Shown here in pieces: positions 23,190 to 34,293 of a DNA stretch of 64,000 nt. Origin of the DNA: Cephalopachus bancanus (Eukaryota > Chordata > Mammalia > Primates > Tarsiidae); assembly GCA_027257055.1 (NCBI GenBank), contig JAPVLO010000153.1:9238001-9302000 (forward strand), given 5' to 3'. Positions within the stretch are counted from its first letter, which is position 1. Every line of letters starts with the position of its first letter. The translations under genes and the position numbers were made by a program. Below the pieces are notes generated by a model. The model had not been told where the DNA came from. It saw only the letters and a list, made by a program, of their open reading frames with translations, and did no database searches.

Positions 23190-23420
23190 TGACGAGTAGA
23201 AGGCAAAACCCGAGAGCGACAGTCCAGAGAGGAGCAACGAGACGAGCCGACGTGGGCTGGAGCGTCTGGGAACACTGAGCTTGCGTCACGTGGCGCCGAA
23301 TGGCCCAGCTGATGCAATCTGAAGGCGCCCAAACCCCGCCCCCAACCTGCCGGAACGGGCAGCCAATTGACGACAGGAAAGGGCGGGCCCTTTCTTCTCT
23401 AAGCCAATGGAGAGACTTGT
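23190..23420 (-). promoter_or_regulatory. TARS1 promoter and 5' UTR with GC, CCAAT, E-box and CARE sites
   Basis: A TATA-less, GC-rich region directly upstream of the TARS1 start codon. Readable sites are CACGTG at 23,287-23,292, TGATGCAAT at 23,310-23,318, CCCCGCCCCC at 23,334-23,343, GGGCGGG at 23,381-23,387, and CCAAT at 23,363-23,367 and 23,404-23,408. The CCAAT boxes read on the plus strand, i.e. ATTGG in gene orientation. The mix suits a housekeeping gene with stress induction. The exact transcription start is not visible. Confidence 0.8.
23310..23318 (+). promoter_or_regulatory. C/EBP-ATF response element (amino-acid response type)
   Basis: Perfect TGATGCAAT, 121-129 bases upstream of the TARS1 ATG. 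This is the composite site bound by ATF4-C/EBP dimers in amino-acid starvation, as in CHOP. Cytosolic aminoacyl-tRNA synthetase genes, including TARS1, are known ATF4 targets, so function is likely though inferred. Confidence 0.75.
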
Positions 23421-23720
23421 TGGTTGACGAGCTCTTTAGGAAATCAGGGCGCGGCTGGTGAAGCAAAGGATCTGCAGACTCACAACCCGGAGAATTTTGC
23501 AAAGCTCGTGAACCTTTCTTCCCATATGACTTTTTGCCGCATAGCCCAGTACCTTTCCGGCCACCGTAGAAGATGAGGGCCTCCTTGTTCTAAACTTCCG
23601 GGAAGTCTCGGATTTCCTGAATACCGCCATAGCACTGGGGCGAAACCCGGGATGGAGTCCAGGGTTTCCTGCGGCTTCGGCGCCGCCTGACGTGGAGTGA
23701 CTGGGGATTTCTGAGCATTC

Positions 23721-24073
23721 CCTGGGTCCTGATCTTCAGAGGTGAATCGAACCTTCCTCATGGCAATCCAGACTTGTTGCCATAGTCCCAAGCTCTGTTG
23801 ATCCGGGAGGAGACTTTCCTCCAACGTCCTTCATTACATGCCGCCGCCAGTCCCTACTGCATCAAGGATCATTTCCATAGGGCCCACTAAAATACAGTAA
23901 CATGTTTAAGGACATAACCACGATGACTCCATGGATTCTCATGCATAGGTATCAGTGTCTAAAATCGAATGGTCCTTTTTCGTTTACCAGGCAATTTAAA
24001 ACAATCGCTTGTTTGAAATCAGAAGCGCAACGAGCACATTTCAAATTGTGTACTCCACCACGTCTTGGGGATA
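23721..24073. other. Upstream flank of the CpG island
   Basis: Unique sequence falling in GC away from the promoter. No gene or repeat recognised. Confidence 0.6.
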
Positions 24074-24236
<163 letters not shown>

Positions 24237-24421
24237 TAAACACCACTCCTGTTTTTGGCAAGTCGCCACCCCTCCCATAAAGACTAATAGCCTCCTAACC
24301 TGACTTTCTGCATCCATTTTGCACATAGCACCAGAGCAGTCTTTTCGAATACAAATACGATCACACGGCAATATCCTGCTTGAAACTTTTCAGTGACTTT
24401 CCGTGGCTGTTAGAATATAAA

Positions 24422-25038
24422 TGAGAGAGGAGATAGACGCTGGCTAGGAAGAGAGACAGGGAGGGTCTCAGGAGAAGTAACACCTGCGGGAACATCCCTG
24501 CACTGCCCCCATTATATAACTAGCAATTGCAAATGTGGTTAATATGGTTAAGAACATCTTAAGCCAGGATGTTTTGTTCAAAGGGACTTTTTGCCATTTG
24601 TATGCAGGCGCAGTAGCTTAACTAAGAGTCCTAACTTAACCTAAGCTTATTATAATATCATTAGCATGACATTAGAATTGAGGTTTTACCCCCCTGAGTG
24701 GGTTTTTTTGTGGTACTTATGGGTAATAATCAAGATGGAGTAACTGGACAAGGGCACACACACGTGGTAAAGACTGGGGCCAGGAAACAACTAGGAGGGT
24801 GAGAGGTGGGTACGATGCAAATGAGAACACTCCTAGAAGGGAGAGAGAAAAACGCAAAACTCCCCCACTGCGGGTATCCCATTTTGGGCCACCTCTCTTT
24901 TTCTGGAGAGCTTTGTTGTTTAATAAACTCCTTTCACTCATCCTTTTGATATCCGCATTCCTCAATCTTCTTGTTTGTGGGACAAGAAACCAGGGTTGTT
25001 GGTCTAAGCTGACAGCGGAGGTAAAAACTTCTGTAACA
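24422..25038 (+). mobile_element. Solo LTR, probably class I endogenous retrovirus
   Basis: 617 bases from TGAGAGAGGAGATAG to CTGTAACA, with TAAA and TAAG as an imperfect 4-base target duplication. AATAAACTCCTTTCACTCATCC (about 24,922) carries the poly(A) signal in the usual class I setting. An octamer-like ATGCAAAT lies at 24,816. It starts about 1.2 kb upstream of the TARS1 start codon and is read away from it. No internal viral sequence follows. Confidence 0.7.
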
Positions 25039-25040
25039 TA

Positions 25041-25590
25041 AGTTGTTAGAGATCCTTGATTGTTCAATTTTTAGCTTTGTCTCATTCCCCTATCATACAA
25101 AGAGCTCTGAACCATAGTGATTTTTATGTTATTGAAAATCTTTGATTGTCCAGCTTTTCAGCCTCATCTCATTCCTCCAACATAACACTGAACTCTGAAC
25201 CATAGTGATTTTTTTTTTTTTTGAGTTGGAGTCTCACTCTGTCACCCAGACTGGAGTGCAGTGGCCGCTCCCGGCCACCGCAGCCTCGACCTGCTGGGCT
25301 CCGGCGATCCTTCCGCCTCAGCCTTCCGAGTAGCCGGAATTACAGGCATGCGCTACCACGCCCGGCTGATTTTTTGATTTATTGTAGAGATGAGGTCTCG
25401 CTGCCCAGGCGGGTCTCCAACCCTCGGCTCAAGCAATCGACTCACCTCAACCTCCCATAGGCGCGGGATTACAGGCTGAGCCACCGAGCCTGGCTATAGT
25501 GATTTTTATGTTGTTGAAGATCCCTGATTTTCCAACTTTTCAGCCTTATCTTGTTTCCCCCACCATACACTGAATTCAGTGATTTTGGGG
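25041..25590. repeat. Three tandem copies of an ~87-base unit, split by an Alu
   Basis: The motif GATCCTTGATTGTYCAAYTTTT, a CATCTCATTCC stretch and CTGAACCATAGTGATTTTTAT recurs from about 25,041, 25,129 and 25,495. An Alu inserted between the second and third copies. Immediately follows the LTR. Confidence 0.8.
25209..25494 (-). repeat. Young lemur-type Alu
   Basis: Reverse copy, near consensus, with ATAGTGATTTTT as a duplication on both sides. It sits inside the tandem array. Confidence 0.96.
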
Positions 25591-25777
25591 GAGGAGGGGC
25601 GAGTCCTCTTCCACAGAGTTTTATATAGTGCTCGGATTGTTCTGCCCTACTTTTCCTCTTCCCCAACCCCACACTTTTCTGTTTGATACCTACTTATTTG
25701 TCAGATCTCAAAGATCGTTTTCTTAGGAGAACCATTTTTTAACCTTCCTGGATTGAACGAGTCTCCTTGTTAAACAG

Positions 25778-26258
25778 TGTTGGGGCTCAGAAACCAATAC
25801 CCTAAAATATGACATTTTGACAGGCTGCACTAAAAAAGCCTCAAGATCCCTCTGACCTCCCTCTCCCCCAAGTGTAGGATAAAGTTATTCTCTCTATGGT
25901 CCAAAGTCCAGACTCACCAAAAGGAACAATTGTGTTGCTTCCCCTTCTGGGAAGACCAAGAATGTAACCACATTTGAGCAGACCCTTCCACAAGATCATG
26001 TACAAATTAACCTCTACTTCTTGATCCATTCATGCTCCCTAGTAATACCCTCAACAGAATTCCTCTTTTCCACTCTCTTATAATCTGTGTTGCCAGTATG
26101 GTATATAAGCTCTGAACCCCCTTAAGGGTTGGGTAATCACTGTGATTCCATGTATACATGTTAGAAAAATTTGTGTACCTTTTCTCCTATTAACCTGCCT
26201 CAAATCAGTGATTTCTAGTGAACCTTCAGAGGACCAAGGAGAAGGTTCTCCTTTTACA
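25778..26258 (+). mobile_element. Solo LTR with perfect 4-base target duplication
   Basis: 481 bases from TGTTGGGGCTCAGAAACC to CTCCTTTTACA, flanked on both sides by ACAG (25,774-25,777 and 26,259-26,262). GTATATAAGCTC (26,101-26,112) is a TATA box. Four bases suggests a class I element. There are no viral genes within. Confidence 0.8.
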
Positions 26259-26504
26259 ACAGTGTCTGCTGGTAGCTTTATGTAGCTCTCTTAGTAGAAC
26301 TTACCAGCTCAAGTTTACAATTAAAAAATTTTATTATTTCCTAAATTGAAAATTTAATGAAAGCACAACTTGTGTATTTTTGCCAGCACCTAGAAGATGT
26401 AAACCTAGCAAAGAGCAGATGTTCAATAAATGATGAGGTAATGAATGTTGAGGCAAATCTTGCTTGAAAGATTGCCTCTTAATTTGTATTGTAAAAGTAA
26501 GAAA

Positions 26505-26786
26505 ATGCTGTAATCCCAGCACTTTGGGAGGCTGGATTGAGAGGATTGCCCGAGTCCTGGAGTTCGAGACCAGCCTGGGCAACTGGGTGAGACCTTGTAT
26601 CTAAAATAAATTAAAAAATTTAGCTGGACATGGTGGTGCATGCCTTTGGGTTCAGCTACTTGGAAGGCCGAGGCAGAAGGATCACCTGAACCCAGCAGGT
26701 TCAGGCTGCGGCACCTGTGAGCATTCCACTGCACTCTAGCATGGGCGACAGAGTAAGACTCTTACTCAAAAAAAAAAAAAAAAAAA
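26505..26786 (+). repeat. 5'-truncated Alu
   Basis: Starts within the first arm at CTGTAATCCCAGC and ends in a long A-run. AAAAGTAAGAA is repeated on both sides, so the truncation dates from insertion. Confidence 0.93.
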
Positions 26787-27232
26787 AAAGTAAGAAGACA
26801 AGACCCCTTTACTAACTAGATCTAGAAGAAGGTTTATAATAAGTGTAGATTATTGGTAGTATATGATGAGTGTTCTTTGGAAAGTTCGGGGAGTTATATA
26901 CAATCTTAATAGGCCTAAATAGACAAATCTGACTTCCCACCTTTAGAAAGAGAATCAACAGAATCTTGTCTTGCCTTCTAATATAGAGCAATTTGTGCTC
27001 ATTAGACATACTTGCCTGAATTGTATCCCTTTTGCATTCAGAGACATCTCACGGATCACCTAACTGCAACTTGACCAAACTGTTTTACGAAATAGTAAAA
27101 AATGAATCATTTCATATTAAATAGTTTAGTGTTGGAACCAATTATTTTATTGTAATGATACTTGGCTTCTGATGGAATTTTGGACATTGAGGAACTCATT
27201 GATGACCAAAAGCATCAAAATTTTGTATCTAA

Positions 27233-27524
27233 GCCGGGCTTGGTGGCTCAGCCTGTAATCCCGCGCCTTTAGGAGGCTGAGGTGAGTGGATTGCCTGAGC
27301 CCGAGGGTTCGAGACCCGCCTGGGCAGCGAGACCTCATCTCTACAATAAATCAAAAAATCAACCGGGTGTGGTAGCGCATGCCTGTAATTCCAGCCACTC
27401 GGAAGGCTGAGGTGGAAGGATCGCCGGAGCCCAGCAGGTCGAAGCTGCGGTGACCGGGAGCGGCCACTGCACTCCAGTCTGGGCGACTGAGTGAGACTCC
27501 AACTCAACAAAAAAAAAAAAAAAA
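27233..27524 (+). repeat. Young lemur-type Alu
   Basis: Near-consensus copy from GCCGGGCTTGGTGGC to an A-tail, with AAAATTTTGTATCT repeated on both sides. Confidence 0.96.
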
Positions 27525-27529
27525 ATTTT

Positions 27530-30245
27530 GTATCTTATATTTTTCTAAAATATAACATGGTAACATGCATTGCAGTTTCATTGATATATAGTGATTTGTT
27601 TGACGTCTTCCACCTGATGTTTTTCTATTTAAGCAGACAATGCAGTCTCGTTTTCTTCCTTCCACATTAATAATATGTAATTTATTGTCCAGTCTGTTGT
27701 TTGAAGACGATGTGGAAGAACATACTGATGATTCCTGAAAACCACTTCTCAACAGGTTGATCAGAAGCCTGACAGATTTCAAATGGTACTTAGGTTTTTC
27801 ATTGTTTTTGAATAGAAGACTTCAAGGAAACATACATTTTTAAAATTTTGCACTTGCATAAGTTTGTCCTGTATAATCATCAGCAGTCTCTCTATGTTTC
27901 CTTATAGGTGACATCAGAGTGGTTTGCTAGATTTACAATGTCCCCTTCGAGGGGGCATCTGAGTGTGAAGGGTTAAATAAGGATAATGAGGACAGAGAGA
28001 TCAAGATTTAGGAATATGCCAGAGGAGAACAATATAGGCTAACAATTAAATCTAACTGCTAACTGCATGGTTTCTAGCAGTTTCCCTTAATCCCTTGTTC
28101 TTTTTAAATGTTGGCATCAGTCCTCATCTAAGGATAGCAAAAAGAAAAAGCAGGAGGCTTTTCTGAGTGGCCAATGTAGTGCAGGAATGTAGGAGAAGCT
28201 GTAATGAGTGCTAGTGTGGGAACCTCTCAGAGAGGTGTCTTGGTGGCATAGTGCCCTCTGGTGTTGGTAACGTGTTCTTTCACCACATCACGATTTAAAG
28301 CTAAGCAAAGATTACCCGCACCTCCAATGAATCTCAGATCCAGAGCACAAAACACGATTATGTAACTTTTATGTATTCACATAAAATCTTTTATGTATTC
28401 ACCACTACCACCAACAAAAAAAACCTCTTGATTGATTTCCAGTGTCATAATTTATACCCACTACCTTACATACTTTTTAGGACAGTGGCTCTCAACAGTT
28501 CTTCCTTGAGGTGAACCAAAGTCATTTGTGAAATACACTATCAATAATGTTACAAATAATAGAAGATTGTGCATAACCAACTTTTTAAAAAATATGAATT
28601 ATAGAGGATTCAAGATTATCCCTATATTCTTCGTATTTGAATGCTGACTTAATAAGTGAGTTATTCTAGTTTGTTTAGAAACCTTGCTTCCCATGCTTTG
28701 TTATATTTCAGTAGATATTAGATATTTTTCTAACCTAATAATATCTAACATATTCCTCATTTTCTACTACCTTTTTGAAGAACATCCTATTTCTCTACTA
28801 CTTTTTGAAATTATTCTCTTTCATGCCTGTCTATCCTTTCCTTAAATATATAATTTTTCCTTTCTTGCCTATGATGTTTGAGAAATACATCATAATTTTT
28901 AAAATTCAACCTCTCTCTTCCTCCAGCTTAATCAAGTAATCTTCTTTGATTTTGCTTTTAATCTTCCACTGCTCATATCTTATAATAAAATGGAAGCATA
29001 TTTTTCAGGCTGGTTTCTCCCAGATCTCCTAAGAATACCTATTTCCCAGAGACTAAGACTTCAGAAACAGGTCTTTTAAAAAATTTAATTACCTTCTCCA
29101 CCTTTGGGTTTGTAATAATTTAATTGAATTGCCTCTTACTTTGGTTTTCCAAAGGAGTATATTCTCTTTTTTGTTGTCAATAATACCAGTTTTACACTTC
29201 TGCCAACTTCAGACCACATGGCTGGTGAAACCGCTGAACTAAGAACGAAAAAGTAAAGAAAAAAAGTTCCTTCCATACGGCCCCCATTGTCCTCAAATAC
29301 AGTTCAAAAACCACACAGACGGGCATGGAATTTGGGGTAGCTGATCTAGTTCTAGATACCCAGGCCTAGTATTAAAACTAGGACTAGTACTAGTACTGGC
29401 ATACAGTAGTACTCCATAGTCCATGTATGTTAACTACATTTGCATTTTAATATCTTGCACATCGGCTGAGAAACACTGTCAAAGGGAAAATGTTCCTTTG
29501 ACAATGCCTGACACAATGGCTGAACCTAATGTTCAATGCAAGAAAAAGTTGCAGTAACTACTCTGAGACCCACATAATCCGCTTACTAGGACAGATGCCT
29601 GTCCTGTTCTAATTAAATGCCAACTGCACTACTGTAGAATTCAATTGCTGATCACAGTATAAACAGTTGTAAAGTTTCCGAACTACATAAATTCGTGCAG
29701 TCTAAGCCTGTTAAATCTTAAAACCTAGAGCCATGTTTAATGCTCACTCTTTAATCTTACCACATGCTGTTTTGATCCCAAAATGCTTCTCCTGGTATAA
29801 TTCTCAAGGCATCTGACCAATAACCAAGATGTTGAGATTTTAGAGGTTCAGTACACAACACCCTTTTCTTCCCTAACCAATTGAGAAAAAGACATGGAAG
29901 TCATATTGTTTAAGATCAAAATATTAGCATTTTATCCTTAACCTAAGTGAATAATATGACTCTAAACCTACAGTTTAAATCCTGGATTACCCACTGAAGG
30001 GGAAAAAAAAACCCAATGATGTCATCTACTAGTCAGGTATCTCATTCCATCTCTTTGGTGAAGAGTGAGGGAGTTGGGAGAAGAGAGAATTCCTACTTCA
30101 AATTTGCTTGAGCAAAAATGAGACAAGGTAATCAACTGGGGGTGAATTGGAAGGGCTTAGGCAGTTAGAAAAATACACTGTTGCTAGTATTCTACAAATT
30201 GATGAAAGAAACAAGAAGAAAAACATAATGACCGGATAATTAAAA
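27530..30245. other. Intergenic, nothing recognised
   Basis: About 2.7 kb of AT-rich sequence without a supportable ORF, RNA gene or named repeat. Confidence 0.6.
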
Positions 30246-30249
30246 TTAA

Positions 30250-31080
30250 GGCTGTGTATGGATTCAACCCTGAATTTCCCCTCACCAAGGCTAACCTGGC
30301 TGTTGCTACTGTTTCGTGTCCAACCTGTCTACAGCAGGGGCCGATGTTGAGCCACAAACAGGGCACCTTTCTCAGGGGAGCCAACTAGCTATACAGCAGG
30401 TTGATTATGCTGGACTTCTTCCACCATAGAGGGAGCAGTGAATTGTATTCACATAGATCCATATTCTGGATACTTATTTGTCATCCTGCCTGTAGTCTTT
30501 CTGCCAGCACCAGATTTTTTTTTTTTTTTTGAGTCAGAGTCTCACTCTGTTGTCCAGGCTAGACTGCAGTGGCATGATCATGGCTCACCATAGCCTTGAT
30601 CTCCTGGGCTCAAGCAATCCTGCCTCAGCCTCCTGAGAAGCTGGGACTATAGGTGTGTATTCCCACAGTCGACTAATTTTTAAATTTTCTGTAGAGACGA
30701 GATCTCACTATATTGTCTGATCTCAAGCAATACTCTCATCTCAGCCTCGCCAAGTATTGGGATTATAGGCGTGAGCCACATATCTGGCCTATACAATGTT
30801 TTATCCACTCCCGTTATGTCCCATACATGATCACCTCTGACCAAGGAACACATTTTATTGCAGAGAAAATGCAGCAATAGGCTCATGCCTACCAAATTCA
30901 TTAGTTTTACTATGAGCTCTCATCCCCAAGAAGTAACAGGCTTGGTAGAACAGCTGGATGATTTAAAGGCCTGGTAATGGCACCAGTTGAGACACTACAC
31001 TCGATGAGGTTGGTTGCTGTTCTCCAGAGTACAGTATATGGAGCTATGTGCTGGAGCTGACTTGTACTGACTCACAAAAG
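30250..31080 (+). pseudogene. Endogenous retrovirus pol (integrase) remnant, split by an Alu
   Basis: Before the Alu, the plus strand gives a CPTC cysteine pair of the integrase zinc-binding domain (about 30,320). After it, from about 30,830, comes the start of an integrase core around an SDQG motif, followed by a recognisable stretch of the same domain to about 31,050. Several in-frame stops break it, and no gag, env or LTR is attached. I cannot assign the family; ERV-L and class I elements are both possible. Confidence 0.65.
30515..30789 (-). repeat. Alu-type SINE inside the integrase remnant
   Basis: Reverse-oriented, diverged Alu from a T-run to CTGGCC, inserted into the retroviral fragment. 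Confidence 0.93.
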
Positions 31081-31154
31081 CTAATCAATTTGTTAAGAAT
31101 TTTGCAAGCCAGTAGTTAAACACAGCCATGCTTAAAAATTCGATTATATTAAGT

Positions 31155-31385
31155 GCAATGTGATATTCTGTATTGGATCCTAGAACAGAAACAGAACATT
31201 AATGAAAAAATAGAAAACTTGAATAAAGTCTGTAGATTGCTTGATAGTAAGGCTAATAATTTCTTAGCTTTCAAAAATAGACCATAGTCATAGATTAACA
31301 TTAGAGGAAGCAGGGCAAAGGGTATATGGCAACTCTGCTATTTCTGCAACTCAAAGGTAGTTATTTCAAAATAAAGAGTATATGC
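31155..31385 (+). mobile_element. Old L1-like 3' UTR fragment
   Basis: The run GATCCTAGAACAGAAACAGAAC ... TAACATTAGAGGAAGCAGGG ... GGGTATATGGCAACTCTGC is a mammal-wide repeat 3' end, which I take to be an L1ME type. The family name is from memory. Confidence 0.5.
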
Positions 31386-31474
31386 ATTTTTATTCTGAAA
31401 TAAAACTAAATTTTCACCATATATGTACATACATACATGTATGTATGCGCATTACATACATTTACAATTAAATA

Positions 31475-31739
31475 ATTTTTTTTTGAGATGGAGTCTCATT
31501 TCATTGCCCAGGCTGGAGTGCAGTGGCACGTCACGGCCACCCCAATGTCGACCCGCTGGGCTCCGGCAATCCTTCTGCCTCAGTCTTCCAAGTAACTGGA
31601 ACTATAAGCGTGTGCAACCACGCCTGGCTAATTTTTTCATTTATTGTAGAGATGAGGTCTCATCAAGTTGCCTGGGCTGGTCTCGAACCTGCGGGCTCCC
31701 AAAGTGCTGGGATTACAAGCTGAGCCACCGAGCCCAGCC
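31475..31739 (-). repeat. Alu-type SINE
   Basis: Reverse-oriented Alu with TAAATAAT on both sides. It lacks a short stretch near its end (GGGCTCCCAAAGTGC). Confidence 0.94.
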
Positions 31740-31825
31740 TAAATAATGTTTTTTTAAAAAGTAACAAACACTCAAGCCTTATCACTTCCTAATAATTTTA
31801 CTACATTTAACTATTATTTATTCCT

Positions 31826-32130
31826 ATGACTGAATATGTTCCCCTCAAATTCATATATTGAAACCTAATTCCCAATGTGATGACACTAGAGGTGGTGTTT
31901 TTGAGAGGTGGAGTCCTCATGAATGGAATTAGTGCCCTTATCGGGGCAGAGGAGACCAGAGCTCCACTTCTGTTGGATAAACCAAGAAATAGACCCTCAC
32001 CAGACACCAAATATGCTAGCACTTTGATCTTAGAATTCCCAGCCTCTAGAACTGTGAGAAATAAATTGTTGTTGTTTATATGCCAGCAGTTTGTGGTATT
32101 ATATTATAGAAATAAAAACTGACTAAGGCA
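31826..32130 (+). mobile_element. MaLR LTR (MST-like)
   Basis: Reads TGACTGAATATGTTCCCC ... CCTCATGAATGGAATTAGTGCC ... CACCAGACACCAAAT ... CTCTAGAACTGTGAGAAATAAA ... GACTAAGGCA, the hallmark order of MST-type mammalian LTRs. Confidence 0.85.
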
Positions 32131-33578
32131 TTTATATTCTTGAGGTCATTTATGTCTGTTTCATCTGTGTGGTGAAACAACATATACTGCATATCTCCAA
32201 TTTAGAGTTCAGACATTGGCAACTTAAATCGTATTTATACTTCAGAAACTGACTAACCCTACAAATAAGGTCTTATTTTTTTCTAAAGAGCTGGTTGTTA
32301 AATACTTATCAGTTTATCACTGGGCATATACCATAAAACTATTGACAATATATGAAACTCTTACTACTAGATTCAGAATCATGTAGTCAGGGACAAAAGG
32401 GATATTTCTCATTATTAACCCTTAATTCATTAAATAATTTTTCCTTCTGGTTTCTACAAACTTGGACTGGGTAGTCCTAGTTCCTGAGTGAATTTTTCCT
32501 TCTGGTTTCTTCAACCTTGGGCTGAAGGTCCTAGTTCCTGAGTGAAGACTGCTTCTGCCAGGGGGCACAGTCATCTGATGAATTGGTCTAGGACTGCACC
32601 CTGACCATTTAAGGCTCCACATACTGCTGCACTCAACCAGAATTGTTGGTTGCTTTTCTGGCCAGAGTGATTGATCCTGATTACTGTGGGGCAAATGGGT
32701 TTCTGCTACATAAAGGAGAACATTGCCAAAAACCTAGAGGATTCACCTTTATTTAGTACTTCCTTATCTAATGTTGTGCTATACTGGAAAACTCTGGGAA
32801 CCAAATAAAGACAAAGAAGGAAGGTTTGGGCTATCCCACTGAGTAAAGAACCCAGTCTAGCCAGGTCCTGACAAGGGCTAAGAGTAACTTGAGTAAGTGC
32901 TAGAAGAAGGGAGCTATGCAGTATTAGTTACAAAATTTGCAGTGTCCAGTGAAAAATTAGAATGTGGGGCTCCTTGTTAATTTCAACATAGCAACAACAA
33001 TGCAGTAACCAAGTGCGCAGTGCAGGGCTTTTCTAATGCTGGGCTCTATGTGACTCCACAGGTTGTATATATTGAAGCTGGCCCTGTTGCTTCAATTGCT
33101 ACATTAGCCCTCATGACCAGAAAGAAGTATGGCCTGTAACAATTATATTTTAGGTTACTTTTTCTTTTTTCCCCTTCCCCGACTTTTCCTTCTATCACAT
33201 ATAAAGAACACTAGGGGTGGCTAACATTTTAGTTCTCATGAGGAAATACAATCAATATGATCGAATCAGCATTACTCTATGACGATGCACAATCTCAAGG
33301 GAGTTTATGTGTCCCTTGTGTTGGGGACATAGCCTTTCCATGTGGATGAAAAGCTAGGGAGGATGTTAAATGGGAAAAGGTGTGACCTGTTTCAATGGAC
33401 TCCTGTGCTGTTGGTTTCCAGTTGTTTCCAGTCAAGAAGACTCTTAACAGGAGTTGGGAGGGAAGAGAACAAAGTCAAGGTATTTATTCTCCTGGCTGTT
33501 ACCTGGGAGGAGGTTGCCTTGAGCTGTTGAAGTTTCCCAACCAAAGGTCATTGCTCACCTCATGGCAATCCGCTACAA
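32131..33578. other. Intergenic, mostly unassigned
   Basis: Apart from a short tandem duplication at 32,438-32,546, nothing is recognised. Confidence 0.55.
32438..32546. repeat. 55-base tandem duplication
   Basis: TTTTTCCTTCTGGTTTCT ... CCTAGTTCCTGAGTGAA occurs at 32,438-32,492 and again at 32,493-32,546 with a few differences. Confidence 0.85.
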
Positions 33579-34293
33579 TAGGGCTTCCCAACCCCAAGGC
33601 CATGGACTGGCACTAGTACATGGCCTGTAAGAACTGGGCTGCACAGCACAAGGTGAGCAGCAGGTGAGCGAGTGAAGCTTCATCTGTGTTTATAGCCATC
33701 CCCCATCCTTTGCATTGCTGCCTGAGCTCTGTCGCCTGTCAGATGAGCAGCAGCGTAGATTCTCATAGAAGCGTGAGCCCTGTTGTGAACTGTGCATGTG
33801 AGGGATCTAGGTTGCATGCTCCTTATGGGAATCTAATGCCTGATGAGCTATGGTGGAGCTGAGGCAGTAATACAAGCACCAGAGAGCAGTTGCAAATACA
33901 GATTTACGTTAACAGTGAGGTTTTTTGTTTTTTGTTTTTTTGAGTTGGAGTCTCACTCTGTCGCCCAGACTGGACTGCAGTGGCCGCTCCTGGTCACCGC
34001 AGCCTCGACCTGCTGGGCTCCGGCGATCCTTCCGCCACAGCCTTCCAAGTAGCCAGAATTACAGGCATGCGCTACCACGCCCGGCTGATTTTTTGATTTA
34101 TTGTAGAGATGAGGTCTCGCTGCCCAGGTGGGTCTCGAACCTACGGGCTCAGGCAGTCCACTCACCTCAACCTCCCAAAGGCGTGGAATTCCAGGCTGAG
34201 CCACCGAGCACATCCCTCCCCCATCCCTGGGTCCATGGAAAAATTGTCTTCCACAGAACTGGTCCCTGACCCAAAAAAGGTTGGGAGTTGCTG
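33579..34293 (+). mobile_element. hAT-Charlie type DNA transposon (MER1-like) carrying a nested Alu
   Basis: Left end GGGCTTCCCAACCCCAAGGC and right end CCAAAAAAGGTTGGGAGTTG are the inverted ends of a common non-autonomous hAT element. The interior has GGCCTGTAAGAACTGGGCTGC and GTCAGATGAGCAGC. An Alu interrupts it at 33,921-34,209. The flanks CGCTACAA and CTCTACCC may be an eroded 8-base duplication. Confidence 0.75.
33921..34209 (-). repeat. Young lemur-type Alu nested in a hAT element
   Basis: Reverse-oriented, near-consensus copy with a TTTTTTG-rich tail. It splits the DNA transposon. Confidence 0.94.

Larger units (their letters stand above)
23000..23720. promoter_or_regulatory. CpG island over TARS1 exon 1
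   Basis: Dense CpG and high GC compared with the AT-rich flanks. It runs from just inside intron 1, across exon 1 and the promoter, to about 500 bases upstream of the start codon. The part beyond 23,420 holds no gene I can support; an alternative first exon or a divergent transcript is possible. Confidence 0.8.

Noticed and set aside
23480..23824. Open frame of 114 codons upstream of TARS1 (minus strand)
   Set aside because: It starts at a non-ATG codon in GC-rich DNA where open frames arise by chance. There is no conserved domain or splice pattern.
29380..29420. Palindromic ACTAGTACTAGT-like run
   Set aside because: Too short and simple to be more than a chance low-complexity patch.
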